51,673 bases of DNA from the NCBI GenBank assembly GCA_018670825.1, contig JABHIW010000164.1, positions 1 to 51,673 of the forward strand, in the 5' to 3' direction. A program made the position numbers and the translations under genes. The stretch comes from Candidatus Scalindua sp. GTDB taxonomy: Bacteria; Planctomycetota; Brocadiia; Brocadiales; Scalinduaceae. Below, one piece after another: positions 24,253 through 31,867 of the stretch. Numbering within the stretch: the first letter of the stretch is position 1; each line of letters opens with the position of its first letter. The notes below the pieces were generated by a model, which was given only the letters and a program-made list of their open reading frames with translations, ran no database searches and had not been told where the DNA came from.

Positions 24253-24444
24253 ATGGAATCTCTTAAATATGTCCATTGGAAAGATGAGGAGTTTTTTATA
24301 GGTCATTTTGTAGATTATCCCGATTATTTAACTCAAGGTAAATCTCTGGAAGAATTAAAGGTAAATCTCGAAAGTTTGCATAATGATTTAATAAGCAAAG
24401 AAATACCTTACATAAAAAGAGTTGATGAACTTAAAATAGCGTAA
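24253..24444 (+). CDS. hicB: Short HicB-type antitoxin
   Basis: The 63-residue protein has the degenerate RNase H-like HicB fold: YVHWKDEEFFIGHFVDYPDY, then TQGKSLEELKVNLESLHNDL. It neutralises the HicA mRNA interferase by direct binding. The usual C-terminal DNA-binding domain is absent, so any autoregulation needs another factor. AAGGAGG lies 7 bases before the ATG. It comes before hicA, the reverse of the classic order. The pair stands right after the repeat field, as is common for mobile toxin-antitoxin loci. Confidence 0.8.
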   Translation: MESLKYVHWKDEEFFIGHFVDYPDYLTQGKSLEELKVNLESLHNDLISKEIPYIKRVDELKIA

Positions 24445-24623
24445 TGAAGAGAAAAGACCTAATCAAAACTATTGAAGGTCTTGGTTGCTATTTGGTAAGG
24501 CATGGTGGTAAGCATGACTGGTATACAAATCCCGAAACAAAGACATCTCAACCGGCACCCAAGCACAAAGAAATCAATGAGCACCTGGCGAAACATATAA
24601 TAAAAAAGCTTGGTAATTCATGA
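24444..24623 (+). CDS. hicA: HicA toxin (mRNA interferase)
   Basis: The 59-residue protein starts MKRKDLIKTIEGLGCYLVRH and has the catalytic-histidine motif GGKHDWYTNP (H24). The proline-rich turn PAPKHKEIN and the C-terminal helix AKHIIKKLG follow. HicA is a double-stranded-RNA-binding-fold nuclease that cuts mRNA when free of HicB. Its ATG overlaps the hicB stop in TAATG with no own ribosome-binding site, so translation is coupled to the antitoxin. The full family length and all visible motifs are present, so it is likely active. Confidence 0.85.
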   Translation: MKRKDLIKTIEGLGCYLVRHGGKHDWYTNPETKTSQPAPKHKEINEHLAKHIIKKLGNS

Positions 24624-24735
24624 AAACTGCATAAGGAAACAACGGAGTCAGGGCTTTATTCTTGGATTTATAAAAGAGCGCAGAGAAAAAACAGAAAATC
24701 TTTACCACAGACATTATTCAAGTTAATCTAAGTTA

Positions 24736-25137
24736 TCATTTCTGACTCATTGTCCTGAGGTAGTCCTTTAGCAGGGCATCATCTTCCGCATTTACCGACT
24801 CGTTGTATCTTCCTGGTTCGTGCATGGCATTCATTACGTTTATCCATCGTTCATAGGAACTATAGGCATCAATGTCCGGCAGCTCGTGGCAGAGAGAACA
24901 TTTATATCTGTAGAGCCTCTCACTGTCCGGTACTTCATTCTGTACTTCCTCTCTGCTTAACTCCTCCTTCTTCACATCATTTGCCGCCGTTACCGTATAG
25001 CCTGAGATAACCTGCAGAGTAATTATGAGTGATACGGTAAGAAATATAGAGAGAGGGAAACACCTCCTCACAAATAAGAGAGGAGTCATATTACTTATTT
25101 TTGAAATACAATTCAGCTTGTTTGAAAAGTTCATCAT
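24736..25137 (-). CDS. Monoheme c-type cytochrome, membrane-anchored or exported
   Basis: 133 residues with one heme motif, CSLCH (residues 80-84), inside LYRYKCSLCHELPDI. A hydrophobic segment (about 29-46) acts as signal or anchor. The distal ligand could be the Met in WINVMNAMHEPGRY or the later Met. Two starts are possible: ATG at 25137 with a weak AGGAAA, or ATG at 25089, which lies one base after the end of the reading frame upstream (25091) and gives a better signal peptide. Electron carrier in the periplasm; partners unknown. The next gene upstream is the decaying membrane-protein gene. Confidence 0.8.
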   Translation of the reverse strand: MMNFSNKLNCISKISNMTPLLFVRRCFPLSIFLTVSLIITLQVISGYTVTAANDVKKEELSREEVQNEVPDSERLYRYKCSLCHELPDIDAYSSYERWINVMNAMHEPGRYNESVNAEDDALLKDYLRTMSQK

Positions 25138-25501
25138 ATCTTATTTTCCTGATCTGGGAGTTATATTTATCATCAAAATGTAACAACATAAAGTCACCAA
25201 ATTTTGGAGTATTCAATTTTTCAAATGATGTCCGGGTAGTCGGATCGTATTTTCGAATCTTAATAAAATCTTCCCAAAATTACTCTTTATTATCATATTT
25301 TTCCAGTAATACATTAATCTCTGAGATAATCTGGTCGGTGCCTTTTTTATTCTGGTATTCACTGTATTCAATATCGGTATACAAACTATTCTGGGTATTA
25401 TGAACAGTCACGAAAAAATATACTTTAGCAGCAGTTGTTTTCTCCTGGTCCTTCAGGTTTTTAAGTTTATAAATTGCCCCGCCTAATAAAATTTCAAACA
25501 A
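25091..25501 (-). pseudogene. Membrane-protein gene with in-frame stop
   Basis: The frame from a TTG at 25501 codes 73 residues: a hydrophobic helix (MFEILLGGAIYKL), then a soluble part ending EKYDNKE, stopped by TAA at 25280-25282. The same frame continues without interruption for 62 more plausible residues (FWEDFIKIRKYDPTT ... ELYFKNK) to a TAA at 25091-25093, one base before the better start of the cytochrome gene. This layout suggests one longer gene now cut by a nonsense codon. Family unknown. The hydrophobic frame also reads back upstream of the TTG without a usable start. Confidence 0.45.
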
Positions 25502-25512
25502 AACAGATACAA

Positions 25513-25914
25513 TTATGGTTGGGGGAGCAAGTACTCCTGTTCTTTAAAAAAAAATGCTTCTAAAGCCTCCAGGCCCAGCATGGTAAAACCTATATATTTT
25601 AAAAGACTTCTTTTTTCAATTCTTTCCAGGTAATTATCTTTAATTTGCCGATATTCAGAATATGCCGGCAGAACATCCTTAAATATACGATTTTTTAATA
25701 GTTCAATTTCACTGTCTTTAAATTCACCATTTACCATCTCTTTTACTTTGGATTTTTGCGCGAAGTATTCATCTGTCCTCTTCTTTATGCTCTCTTTAGG
25801 TGGATAGTATCTTTGGAATATAATCTCATTTTCAAAAACCATAAACAGATCATTTGAAATCCTTTCCAGGGATAAACTGCCATACACTTTGTCGTTTTCA
25901 GATTTATTTTCCAT
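25513..25914 (-). CDS. Hypothetical protein with C-terminal hydrophobic helix
   Basis: The 133-residue protein is charged and helical over the first 105 residues (MENKSENDKVYGSLSLERIS ...), then has a hydrophobic stretch SLLKYIGFTMLGLEALEAFF. It ends soon after a run of nine T bases (coding FFF) in EQEYLLPQP. The homopolymer and the hydrophobic frame just downstream made me test a frameshift joining it to 25091-25501, but every simple indel meets TAA. It may be the first gene of a small membrane-associated operon. Not recognised. Confidence 0.5.
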   Translation of the reverse strand: MENKSENDKVYGSLSLERISNDLFMVFENEIIFQRYYPPKESIKKRTDEYFAQKSKVKEMVNGEFKDSEIELLKNRIFKDVLPAYSEYRQIKDNYLERIEKRSLLKYIGFTMLGLEALEAFFFKEQEYLLPQP

Positions 25915-26010
25915 GAGAATGAAACTAAAATTTTTGGAATGATTTTGGGATTACATCTTTGATTTTCAGCTTGTTATTAGTTATTTGTCAATAATGATTT
26001 GCAATGGAAA

Positions 26011-26048
26011 AACTTTTCACCGCTCCCCGGACAAAAGGCGCCGAGGAC
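26011..26048 (+). repeat. Boilerplate start with 24-bp core, copy 8
   Basis: CTTTTCACCGCT is followed by the exact core CCCCGGACAAAAGGCGCCGA (26025-26048 with GGAC). A GC-rich inverted segment (CCTGCCAG ... GGCAGG) follows at about 26095-26135, near the end of the uspA gene. Confidence 0.8.
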
Positions 26049-26146
26049 AAGGCACTAATGAAAAAAACAAATAGATTATTCACCGCACCCGTCCCTGCCA
26101 GATTGAGTATCGGGCTGGCGTACCTTTTGGCAGGTTCTGTGAATAA

Positions 26147-26572
26147 TTACTCTCGATCGTGTGTTGGTATCACAAGGACCGGACAGGAAGAGTTTCGCAA
26201 TACTCCCTCACTGACGCTGCCAAATATCATATGGTGAACGCCTCCATGTCCGTGGGTACCAATAATAATTATGTCTATGCTCAACTGCTTTGATTTATGG
26301 AGAATAACATCGACAATGGAACCTTGCGAGAGTAGCCCTTTTGTGTCTATCCCGGATTCCCTGAGCACATCAACCTCTTTTTGTAAATCCTTATGTTCAT
26401 GGGAGAATTCTTGTGGGTCTTGCAAATCCGTCTCATAATCCAGGGAATCGAGGTCGCCTTCAATAACGTGGAGTAAACAGACTTTAGCAGGCAATGCTAA
26501 CGCGAGGGTTTTTGCTTTATCTATTATTTTCTGTGAGGCACTGGACAAATCAATTGCAACTAAAATATTCAT
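26147..26572 (-). CDS. Universal stress protein UspA family
   Basis: The 141-residue single Usp domain starts MNILVAIDLSSASQ (nucleotide-binding D8) and has the ATP-binding loop G-T-H-G-H-G-G ... F-G-S-V-S at about 105-120, ending SSCPVLVIP. Proteins with this G-x-x-G-x9-G-S motif usually bind ATP. It is cytoplasmic, helping survival under stress; the partner is unknown. AGGA lies 5 bases before the ATG. It is monocistronic on the minus strand, flanked on both sides by repeats. Confidence 0.92.
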   Translation of the reverse strand: MNILVAIDLSSASQKIIDKAKTLALALPAKVCLLHVIEGDLDSLDYETDLQDPQEFSHEHKDLQKEVDVLRESGIDTKGLLSQGSIVDVILHKSKQLSIDIIIIGTHGHGGVHHMIFGSVSEGVLRNSSCPVLVIPTHDRE

Positions 26573-26654
26573 ATTCCTAATCCTTCACTTTAAGAATCCA
26601 GGGACTGCGCCCGTTAATAAAAAAAGATATATAAAATATGATAAAAAAACGATT

Positions 26655-26810
26655 AGTAGCTATTCCCTGTACATGGATATTATAAAAGAGTGAGGGTGAT
26701 TTGCAATACAAAAGATCAGACACGAATTTCACGGATTTCTCCGAACAAAAAACACCGAAGACTTTTCACACCCGCCAAACAGCACGTCGGGCAGGGACAA
26801 ACACAGAAGT
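26655..26810 (+). repeat. Long dispersed repeat, copy B, with degenerate core (copy 9)
   Basis: Matches 23086-23177 (TATTATAAAAGAGTGAGGGT, TTTGCAATACAAAAGATCAG, CACGAATTTCACGGATTT). A decayed core follows (TCTCCGAACAAAAAACACCG, 26739-26762), then CACCCGCCAAACAGCACGTC as in the 24001 repeat. It fills most of the 513-base gap before the rhodanese gene; no gene was seen there. Confidence 0.75.
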
Positions 26811-27085
26811 TAAGGGAGAAGATAACTAAGAGGAAAGATATTGTAATTTGCAAATTACGATTTGGTACTTACGAATGACTAATGCCTAATTCAACCATAC
26901 TCTCGAAACAGCACATCACTCAAACGGAAGAATTCCTGCCCGACAACAGGCCTGCGTTCGAACAGAGACGGGTATAAAAAAAAGCTGAGAAAAGAAGGTG
27001 AAATATATTACGAAAGATGTATTATTGAAGGATATAAAAAGTTATCTTAACATTTTATTGTTTAAAACAATGCGAGGAGAGTATT

Positions 27086-27916
27086 ATGCGCTGGAAACAA
27101 TTTCTTACTCCTGTTAAATCGATTAACGTGGACCAGGCCAGAGAATTAATGGGGGAAAAGCCTCACGATGAAATCACCTTTTTAGATGTTCGTCAACCCA
27201 ATGAATATGAGGCTGGCCATCTCCCCGGGGCCAAACTTATACCCCTGCCCAATATAACATCGCGGCTAGGTGAAATAGATCCTGATAAAGCAACTGTGGT
27301 ATACTGTGCTGTAGGAGGACGCAGTCGTATCGCGGCCCAGATGATAGCGGCACAAGGTTTCAGTGATGTATATAATCTTTCCGGTGGATTTAAGGCATGG
27401 AAAGGAGAGGCTGCTTTGGGTTCAGAGGAAAAGGGGCTAGAGCTTTTTACCGGAAATGAATCTGTTGAAGAAACTCTGGTAGTCGCTTATTGCCTTGAGG
27501 AAGGGCTGCAGGATTTTTATCAGGAAATGCAAACCAGAGTAAAGAATAGTGATGCCAGGGAGCTGTTTCAGAAACTTTCTGAAATAGAAGTCAAACACCA
27601 GAATCGTATTTTAGAAGAGTATAGTGAAATTACGGAGAAACCGATAACCAGAGAAGAGTTTGAAAAAAATATCGTTGTCAATACCCTAGAAGGCGGCCTT
27701 ACTACGGAAGAGTATGCAAACCTTTTTCATCCCGACTGGGAATCAGTAACAGACATTATTGAGGTAGCAATGTCAATCGAGGCACAGGCCCTTGACCTCT
27801 ATCTGCGTGCCAGTGACAGAAGCGGTGATCCACAATCTCAAAAAGTTTTAAGACAGATCGCTGATGAAGAACGGACTCACCTTGCCCAACTGGGCAAATT
27901 GATTGAAAGTATTTAG
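27086..27916 (+). CDS. Rhodanese - ferritin-like (rubrerythrin-type) fusion
   Basis: 276 residues. The N-terminal rhodanese domain (about 8-108) has active-site C74 in VVYCAVGGRSR and the substrate-side motif DVRQPNEYEAGHLPGA. The C-terminal ferritin-like four-helix domain (about 122-274) has E and E-x-x-H metal ligands: LEEGLQDFYQE, SEIEVKHQNR, SIEAQALDLYLRA and DEERTHLAQL. The two activities suggest sulfane-sulfur transfer coupled to a diiron site, perhaps detoxifying reactive sulfur or peroxide in the cytoplasm. GGAGAG lies 4 bases before the ATG. It is monocistronic and closed by a hairpin at 27972. Similar fusions exist in sulfur- and nitrogen-cycling bacteria. Confidence 0.9.
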   Translation: MRWKQFLTPVKSINVDQARELMGEKPHDEITFLDVRQPNEYEAGHLPGAKLIPLPNITSRLGEIDPDKATVVYCAVGGRSRIAAQMIAAQGFSDVYNLSGGFKAWKGEAALGSEEKGLELFTGNESVEETLVVAYCLEEGLQDFYQEMQTRVKNSDARELFQKLSEIEVKHQNRILEEYSEITEKPITREEFEKNIVVNTLEGGLTTEEYANLFHPDWESVTDIIEVAMSIEAQALDLYLRASDRSGDPQSQKVLRQIADEERTHLAQLGKLIESI

Positions 27917-27971
27917 TACGGGTTCCACAAAACTATTATTGAACAATTTAGTATTGTATTATAACAGTAGC

Positions 27972-27998
27972 CGCAGGCTTAAGCCTGCGTTTCTTATT
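27972..27998 (+). terminator. Palindromic hairpin after the rhodanese gene
   Basis: CGCAGGCTTAAGCCTGCG is a perfect 18-base palindrome followed by TTTCTTATT, about 55 bases past the stop. It fits an intrinsic terminator, though the T-run is broken. It may also belong to a repeat family, since AGTAGCCG precedes both this and the 8537 element. Confidence 0.5.
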
Positions 27999-28045
27999 AT
28001 ATGATGCATTTATGAGTTTTATCATAAATTACGCAACCTAAAGGA

Positions 28046-28131
28046 TGTGGCTACCCGCCCGAACGTACCATTCGGTGCGGGCGGGCACAAATCGCTCAAT
28101 ACCGTTTTTACAGGACGGGTTTCCTACCCGT
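28046..28131. repeat. GC-rich palindromic repeat, relative of 8507-8592
   Basis: ACCCGCCCGAACGTACCATT, then CGGTGCGGGCGGGCACAAAT and CGCTCAAT, match the inner part and right arm of the 8507 element. A second small hairpin, GACGGGT TTCCT ACCCGTC, follows at 28113-28131, just before the flavin oxidoreductase gene. Confidence 0.65.
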
Positions 28132-28185
28132 CGATAATATCTGGACAACATAGTTTCTCTTTCTTCATTAATGGCGGAGGTAACG

Positions 28186-29298
28186 GTGGGAAAACATCTC
28201 GTAATTGCGGGCGGTGGACATGCGCATATGCTGACACTTGCCAATCTTCACAAATTCATTGAAAAAGGCCACAAAGTAACCGTTATCGGCCCCTCACCAC
28301 ACCACTATTACTCGGGCATGGGCCCAGGGATGCTGGGAAAAATATACACTCCTGAAGAGATCCGCTTTGCAACAAAAGAGGTGGTGGAGAAACAGGGAGG
28401 TGTGTTTATGCAGGATAGAGTCAACCGTATTGATCCTGAAAGCAAAACGGTATACCTCGAATCCGAACAGAAAATCCCCTACGACGTGCTATCATGTAAT
28501 GTTGGTAGCCATGTACCAATGACGATTGTATCAGGAACAGACAGAGATGTTTTCCCGGTAAAGCCTATTGAACAACTGACACGCGTTCAGGAACGAATTC
28601 TTGAACTTACCTCACAACAAGAAATATCTATCGGGATTATTGGTGGAGGTCCTTCTGCTGCTGAAATTGCAGGAAACATCTGGAGATTGGGTAAATACTA
28701 TGGGGAAAACATGCCTGAAATAACAATCTTCTCAGGTGAAAAATTTATGGCATGTTTTACAAAAAATGTTCGTAACAGGATTTTCAGGTCCTTGACAAAG
28801 CGCGGTATTGAAATCCTGGAACAGGATTTTGTAAGAGAAGTAAAAACCGGACAGATTACCATGAAGTCAGGACAAGAGCATAATAAGGACTTGATCCTCC
28901 TGGCTCATGGGATAAAGCCGTATCCTGTTTTTCAGAAATCAGGATTGCCAATCGGCTCTGACGGGGAACTCCTGGTCAACAAATACCTTCAGTGTACAAC
29001 ATATGCAGAAATTTTCGGAGGTGGTGATTGTGTTTATTTCAGAGACAAGCCACTTGATAAAGTCGGAGTTTACGCGGTACGGGAAAATCCTGTTCTTTTT
29101 CACAATCTCATGGCATCTTTAGATGGGACAGACCTTCATGCTTTTGATCCCGGTGGAGAATACCTGCTCATTTTTAATATGGGAGATGGTACAGGGATTT
29201 TACGAAAGAAAAGGCTGGTAATGGGAGGCAGGCTTGCCTTTATTATCAAGAATTATATAGACCGCAGGTTTATGAAAAAATTCCAATCAATGGAATAA
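28186..29298 (+). CDS. FAD-dependent pyridine nucleotide oxidoreductase (NDH-2/SQR-like)
   Basis: About 370 residues with an N-terminal FAD-binding VIAGGGHAHML, a second Rossmann motif GIIGGGPSAAEIAG (NAD(P)H) and a C-terminal FAD motif EIFGGGDCVYF. Layout and HYYSGMGPGML after the first domain fit the NDH-2/sulfide:quinone group. There is no clear redox-active cysteine pair, so I favour an NADH dehydrogenase-type role, probably membrane-associated (C-terminal hydrophobic/basic helix). An upstream ATG at 28171 exists, but GGAGG lies 5 bases before the GTG at 28186, which is therefore the better start. Monocistronic, with a strong terminator after the stop. Confidence 0.85.
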   Translation: MGKHLVIAGGGHAHMLTLANLHKFIEKGHKVTVIGPSPHHYYSGMGPGMLGKIYTPEEIRFATKEVVEKQGGVFMQDRVNRIDPESKTVYLESEQKIPYDVLSCNVGSHVPMTIVSGTDRDVFPVKPIEQLTRVQERILELTSQQEISIGIIGGGPSAAEIAGNIWRLGKYYGENMPEITIFSGEKFMACFTKNVRNRIFRSLTKRGIEILEQDFVREVKTGQITMKSGQEHNKDLILLAHGIKPYPVFQKSGLPIGSDGELLVNKYLQCTTYAEIFGGGDCVYFRDKPLDKVGVYAVRENPVLFHNLMASLDGTDLHAFDPGGEYLLIFNMGDGTGILRKKRLVMGGRLAFIIKNYIDRRFMKKFQSME

Positions 29299-29346
29299 CA
29301 GAGTGTCAAGTACGGCCATGTTTGGCGTACCTGACACTCTGTTTTT
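29298..29346 (+). terminator. Strong rho-independent terminator
   Basis: ACAGAGTGTCAAGTAC and GTACCTGACACTCTGT form a 16-base stem with one mismatch around a 13-base loop, followed by TTTTTATTAT. It begins on the last base of the oxidoreductase stop codon. Confidence 0.9.
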
Positions 29347-29364
29347 ATTATACAATCCTCCGAT

Positions 29365-30782
29365 CTATAGTGTTCGCATGAAAGCCACCAGATCAGTTTT
29401 CTGCTGTGCCGACAGTCTAAGCTCTTGAATCATGTTGAAGAATTCAACCGTATCTTCCAGTGTCAGGCATCTCCCATCGTGCATGTACGGAGGAGAGTCC
29501 TTGATTCCGCGCAGGGCAAAGGTCTTTATCATCCCCTCGGCACGTCCATCATAGAAGCGTTCCACCTGGAGATCATGTGCAAGGTTGTCAGTATAGTATG
29601 GGGCCGGATGGCATGAGGCACATGCCATCGTGAAAACCTTTTCGCCACGTAGTTCTGACTCTGTCGCTTTCTTCTGATTCAAGCGACCCTGAATATCCAG
29701 CTTTGGGGCCGGTGGGAAAGCAATCATGTTCTGCATTGCAGCCATGGCCGCAATTTCTTCCCGTGTGAACCGTCGGGCACCCTTTTTCAAAGCGATAACC
29801 GGATCACCGTCAAAGTAAGCAGTCTTTGCCTCAACTTCACTGAAATCCTCCAGAGACCGCAAAGAGCGCTTGGAACCAAGGAAATGCTGAATATTCACTC
29901 CACGCAAGCTTACCGTGTCGATACGAAAACGTGTATCCTGAGGACGGTTGTCCGGGTTAAGATGGAAAACAGCACTTGTGTGGCCATTAGTGTGACAGCT
30001 AAAACAGGAGACTGCATCCTGTGCTATTTCCGCCTTACGGTCTGCCGTAATGTTGAACTGCTGCTAAAACAGGAGACTGCATCCTGTGCTATTTCCGCCT
30101 TACGGTCTGCCGTAATGTTGAACTGCTGCTGCGCCACCGGTGTAACCAGAAGGCGCATACCTTCCAACTGAAACGGTGTGAGTATACCGTTTAACATCTC
30201 GTAGTAGTTATTGATTGTAATCTCTTCTCCACCGGAAACGTCTCCGAGATCAGGCCGTGAGATCAGGTAGAGTGGCGGTGGAAATTCCGGCAAGTAAGCT
30301 TCCGGCAAGTCAAAGTCCACATCAAAGCGGACAAGTTCCGGATGTGTTTCCAATTGCATCGGAGCCACGACCAGTCCACCGGTAGAATGTTTGACGTGAG
30401 GTAATGGCGTGTATGGGAATACGCCCTTCTGCTTGATCTCTTCAGGCGACATTGCACCTAAACTCTCCCAGGATATACCACTGCTTATTTTTGCTGTTGG
30501 TCCAACCGGTAACGGTTTGCCACCGGACATTTTCACAACCGGATCAGTTTTTCCTGATAAGTCATACCGTTCATTAAGCATTGCCATGTGCTTACTCATC
30601 ACTTCTGCCTTCTCTGCCACATCCATTTCACGAACCGTCTTGAATGATTTGGTTATCATTACCGGCGCATAGCTGGATTCCTGCATCTTCATTTCCTTCG
30701 CATCTGCCACTACTGAAACAACTAACATCACAGCAAATACGAAAAGCATAACCATAAAACACTTCCCTGTCATTTTTCTCAT
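29365..30782 (-). pseudogene. Diheme cytochrome c peroxidase-like gene, frameshifted by a 65-bp duplication
   Basis: Two frames, 30024-30782 and 29365-29907, are halves of one gene. The first has a signal peptide (1-28, ending VADA) and runs to DAVSCFS, where it leaves frame and stops. Removing one copy of the 65-bp tandem repeat at 30001-30130 restores an unbroken 450-codon frame with heme motif CFSCH, then LNPDNRPQDTRFRIDTVSLR, heme motif CASCH and the C-terminal DGRCLTLEDTVEFFN. The diheme layout and the conserved SLRG-type segment fit the MauG/cytochrome c peroxidase superfamily, a periplasmic peroxide reductase or oxidase. GAAAGGA lies before the ATG. It may be inactive, or switch back if one copy is lost. 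Confidence 0.88.
30001..30130. repeat. Exact 65-bp tandem duplication inside a cytochrome gene
   Basis: 30001-30065 and 30066-30130 are identical (both start AAAACAGGAGACTGCATCCT and end GTTGAACTGCTGCT). The unit length is not a multiple of three, so it shifts the reading frame between the two halves of the diheme gene. The lack of any mismatch means it is recent or an assembly artefact. Confidence 0.95.
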
Positions 30783-30917
30783 GTGTTAATCCTTTCCTGG
30801 ATTAAAATGTAAGTATCAAAATATTCTAAAATTATAGATTCTCTTTATCCACTATTACGGTGTGAATTCGACTAACGGCACGTATTGGATAGTACCAAAA
30901 TTGCTATTAAAGTTTTA

Positions 30918-31133
30918 TCAAAAAATACGCACCTCTTCTTGCCACTTACATTGCAATGCGATGGCCACCGTAACATCCTGTACCTTGGAACCTCTATAGT
31001 TCTGAAAAACTAATAGAACGGTAATTCCAAGTGCGAAATACAATACACCAATAGTAATCTGATATTTTTCAGCATTTTCTAATCCTGCCTGATTAACCAC
31101 AAACTTTACATCATAATATTTTCCGGAATACAA
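30918..31133 (-). CDS. Hypothetical one-helix membrane protein
   Basis: 71 residues from a TTG at 31133, 3 bases after the end of the secreted-protein gene. A soluble start (YSGKYYDVKFVVNQAG) precedes a hydrophobic helix ITIGVLYFALGITVLLVF at about 26-43. The TTG start is unproven and no ribosome-binding site is clear, so this could be a shorter or coupled product. Not recognised. Confidence 0.4.
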   Translation of the reverse strand: MYSGKYYDVKFVVNQAGLENAEKYQITIGVLYFALGITVLLVFQNYRGSKVQDVTVAIALQCKWQEEVRIF

Positions 31134-31136
31134 TTT

Positions 31137-31565
31137 CTAGAAAAGGATCTGTTGAACATGTGGAAAAATCCTGATAATTCTTAACGCCCAAACTTCTCCA
31201 TCCTTAATTTCATAATTACATTTGATAGTATGACCGACTTCAAGCTCATAATAATTAATTTTGTCATCCTCTGTAACCCTGGCCTCACCCTTTATGGAAT
31301 TAATATCTGCATCTTTTGATTCCAGATAGTAAGTGGTCTCTCCTGACAGCTTTAATGGTTCATCTCCCAATAGAGCACACCCATCCAGTATTATTTCCAT
31401 TTTATATAGATCGATACTCCTTATTTTGCCCTTAATTACTACAAGATTTGACGTATCGCTTACGAAGCTGTGCCAGTCAATAGTTTTTCCAGCATAAGTA
31501 TTTGTTCCAGACAAGAATAGCCCTAAACAGAAGACTACTACTATCAATTTAATATGCTTATACAT
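31137..31565 (-). CDS. Exported hypothetical protein
   Basis: 142 residues with a Sec signal peptide (about 1-25, ending TYAG) and a beta-rich mature part (LVVIKGKIRSIDLYKMEIIL, YYELEVGHTIKCNYEIKDGE) that resembles small OB-like or DUF5666-like periplasmic domains. That comparison is weak. It lies upstream of the 71-residue membrane protein gene and is probably co-transcribed with it. The only ribosome-binding site is a weak TGAGA. Confidence 0.6.
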   Translation of the reverse strand: MYKHIKLIVVVFCLGLFLSGTNTYAGKTIDWHSFVSDTSNLVVIKGKIRSIDLYKMEIILDGCALLGDEPLKLSGETTYYLESKDADINSIKGEARVTEDDKINYYELEVGHTIKCNYEIKDGEVWALRIIRIFPHVQQILF

Positions 31566-31867
31566 TTTGATATCTCAATTTTTTAATAATTAAAATCCGT
31601 GCTAGATAGTTAGTATATCTTTCAGAAGACTGGAATAACCATTTATTCCTTTCATTCTACAATTATTGTAGACCCTCTCCGTATATATACACATTCAAGT
31701 TTAAGATTGTTTCTAGAAAATACAAATTTTTAAAAGAGAGGAAATCTACAAAATGAGCTCTGGGGATAATTGTTTATCTGGCAGCTGGCTCTATAACGGT
31801 TAAGAAGTCCAGTGCATAGGGAAGATCATAATTGGAACTACATTGGGTCAATCATTGTCACATTTGC
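31566..31867. other. Intergenic region, no gene seen
   Basis: 302 bases between the exported-protein gene and the end of the pentapeptide gene, both on the minus strand. It should hold the promoter of the former. No coding frame, repeat or RNA gene was found. Confidence 0.4.

Noticed and set aside
25501-25513. Frameshift joining the 25513-25914 gene to the 25091-25501 frame through the nine-T run
   Set aside because: Adding or removing one T leads to TAA or to another stop, so no simple indel joins them.
23207-26048. Regularly recurring core repeats considered as a CRISPR array
   Set aside because: Copies are kilobases apart, in both orientations, with no constant spacer length and no cas genes.
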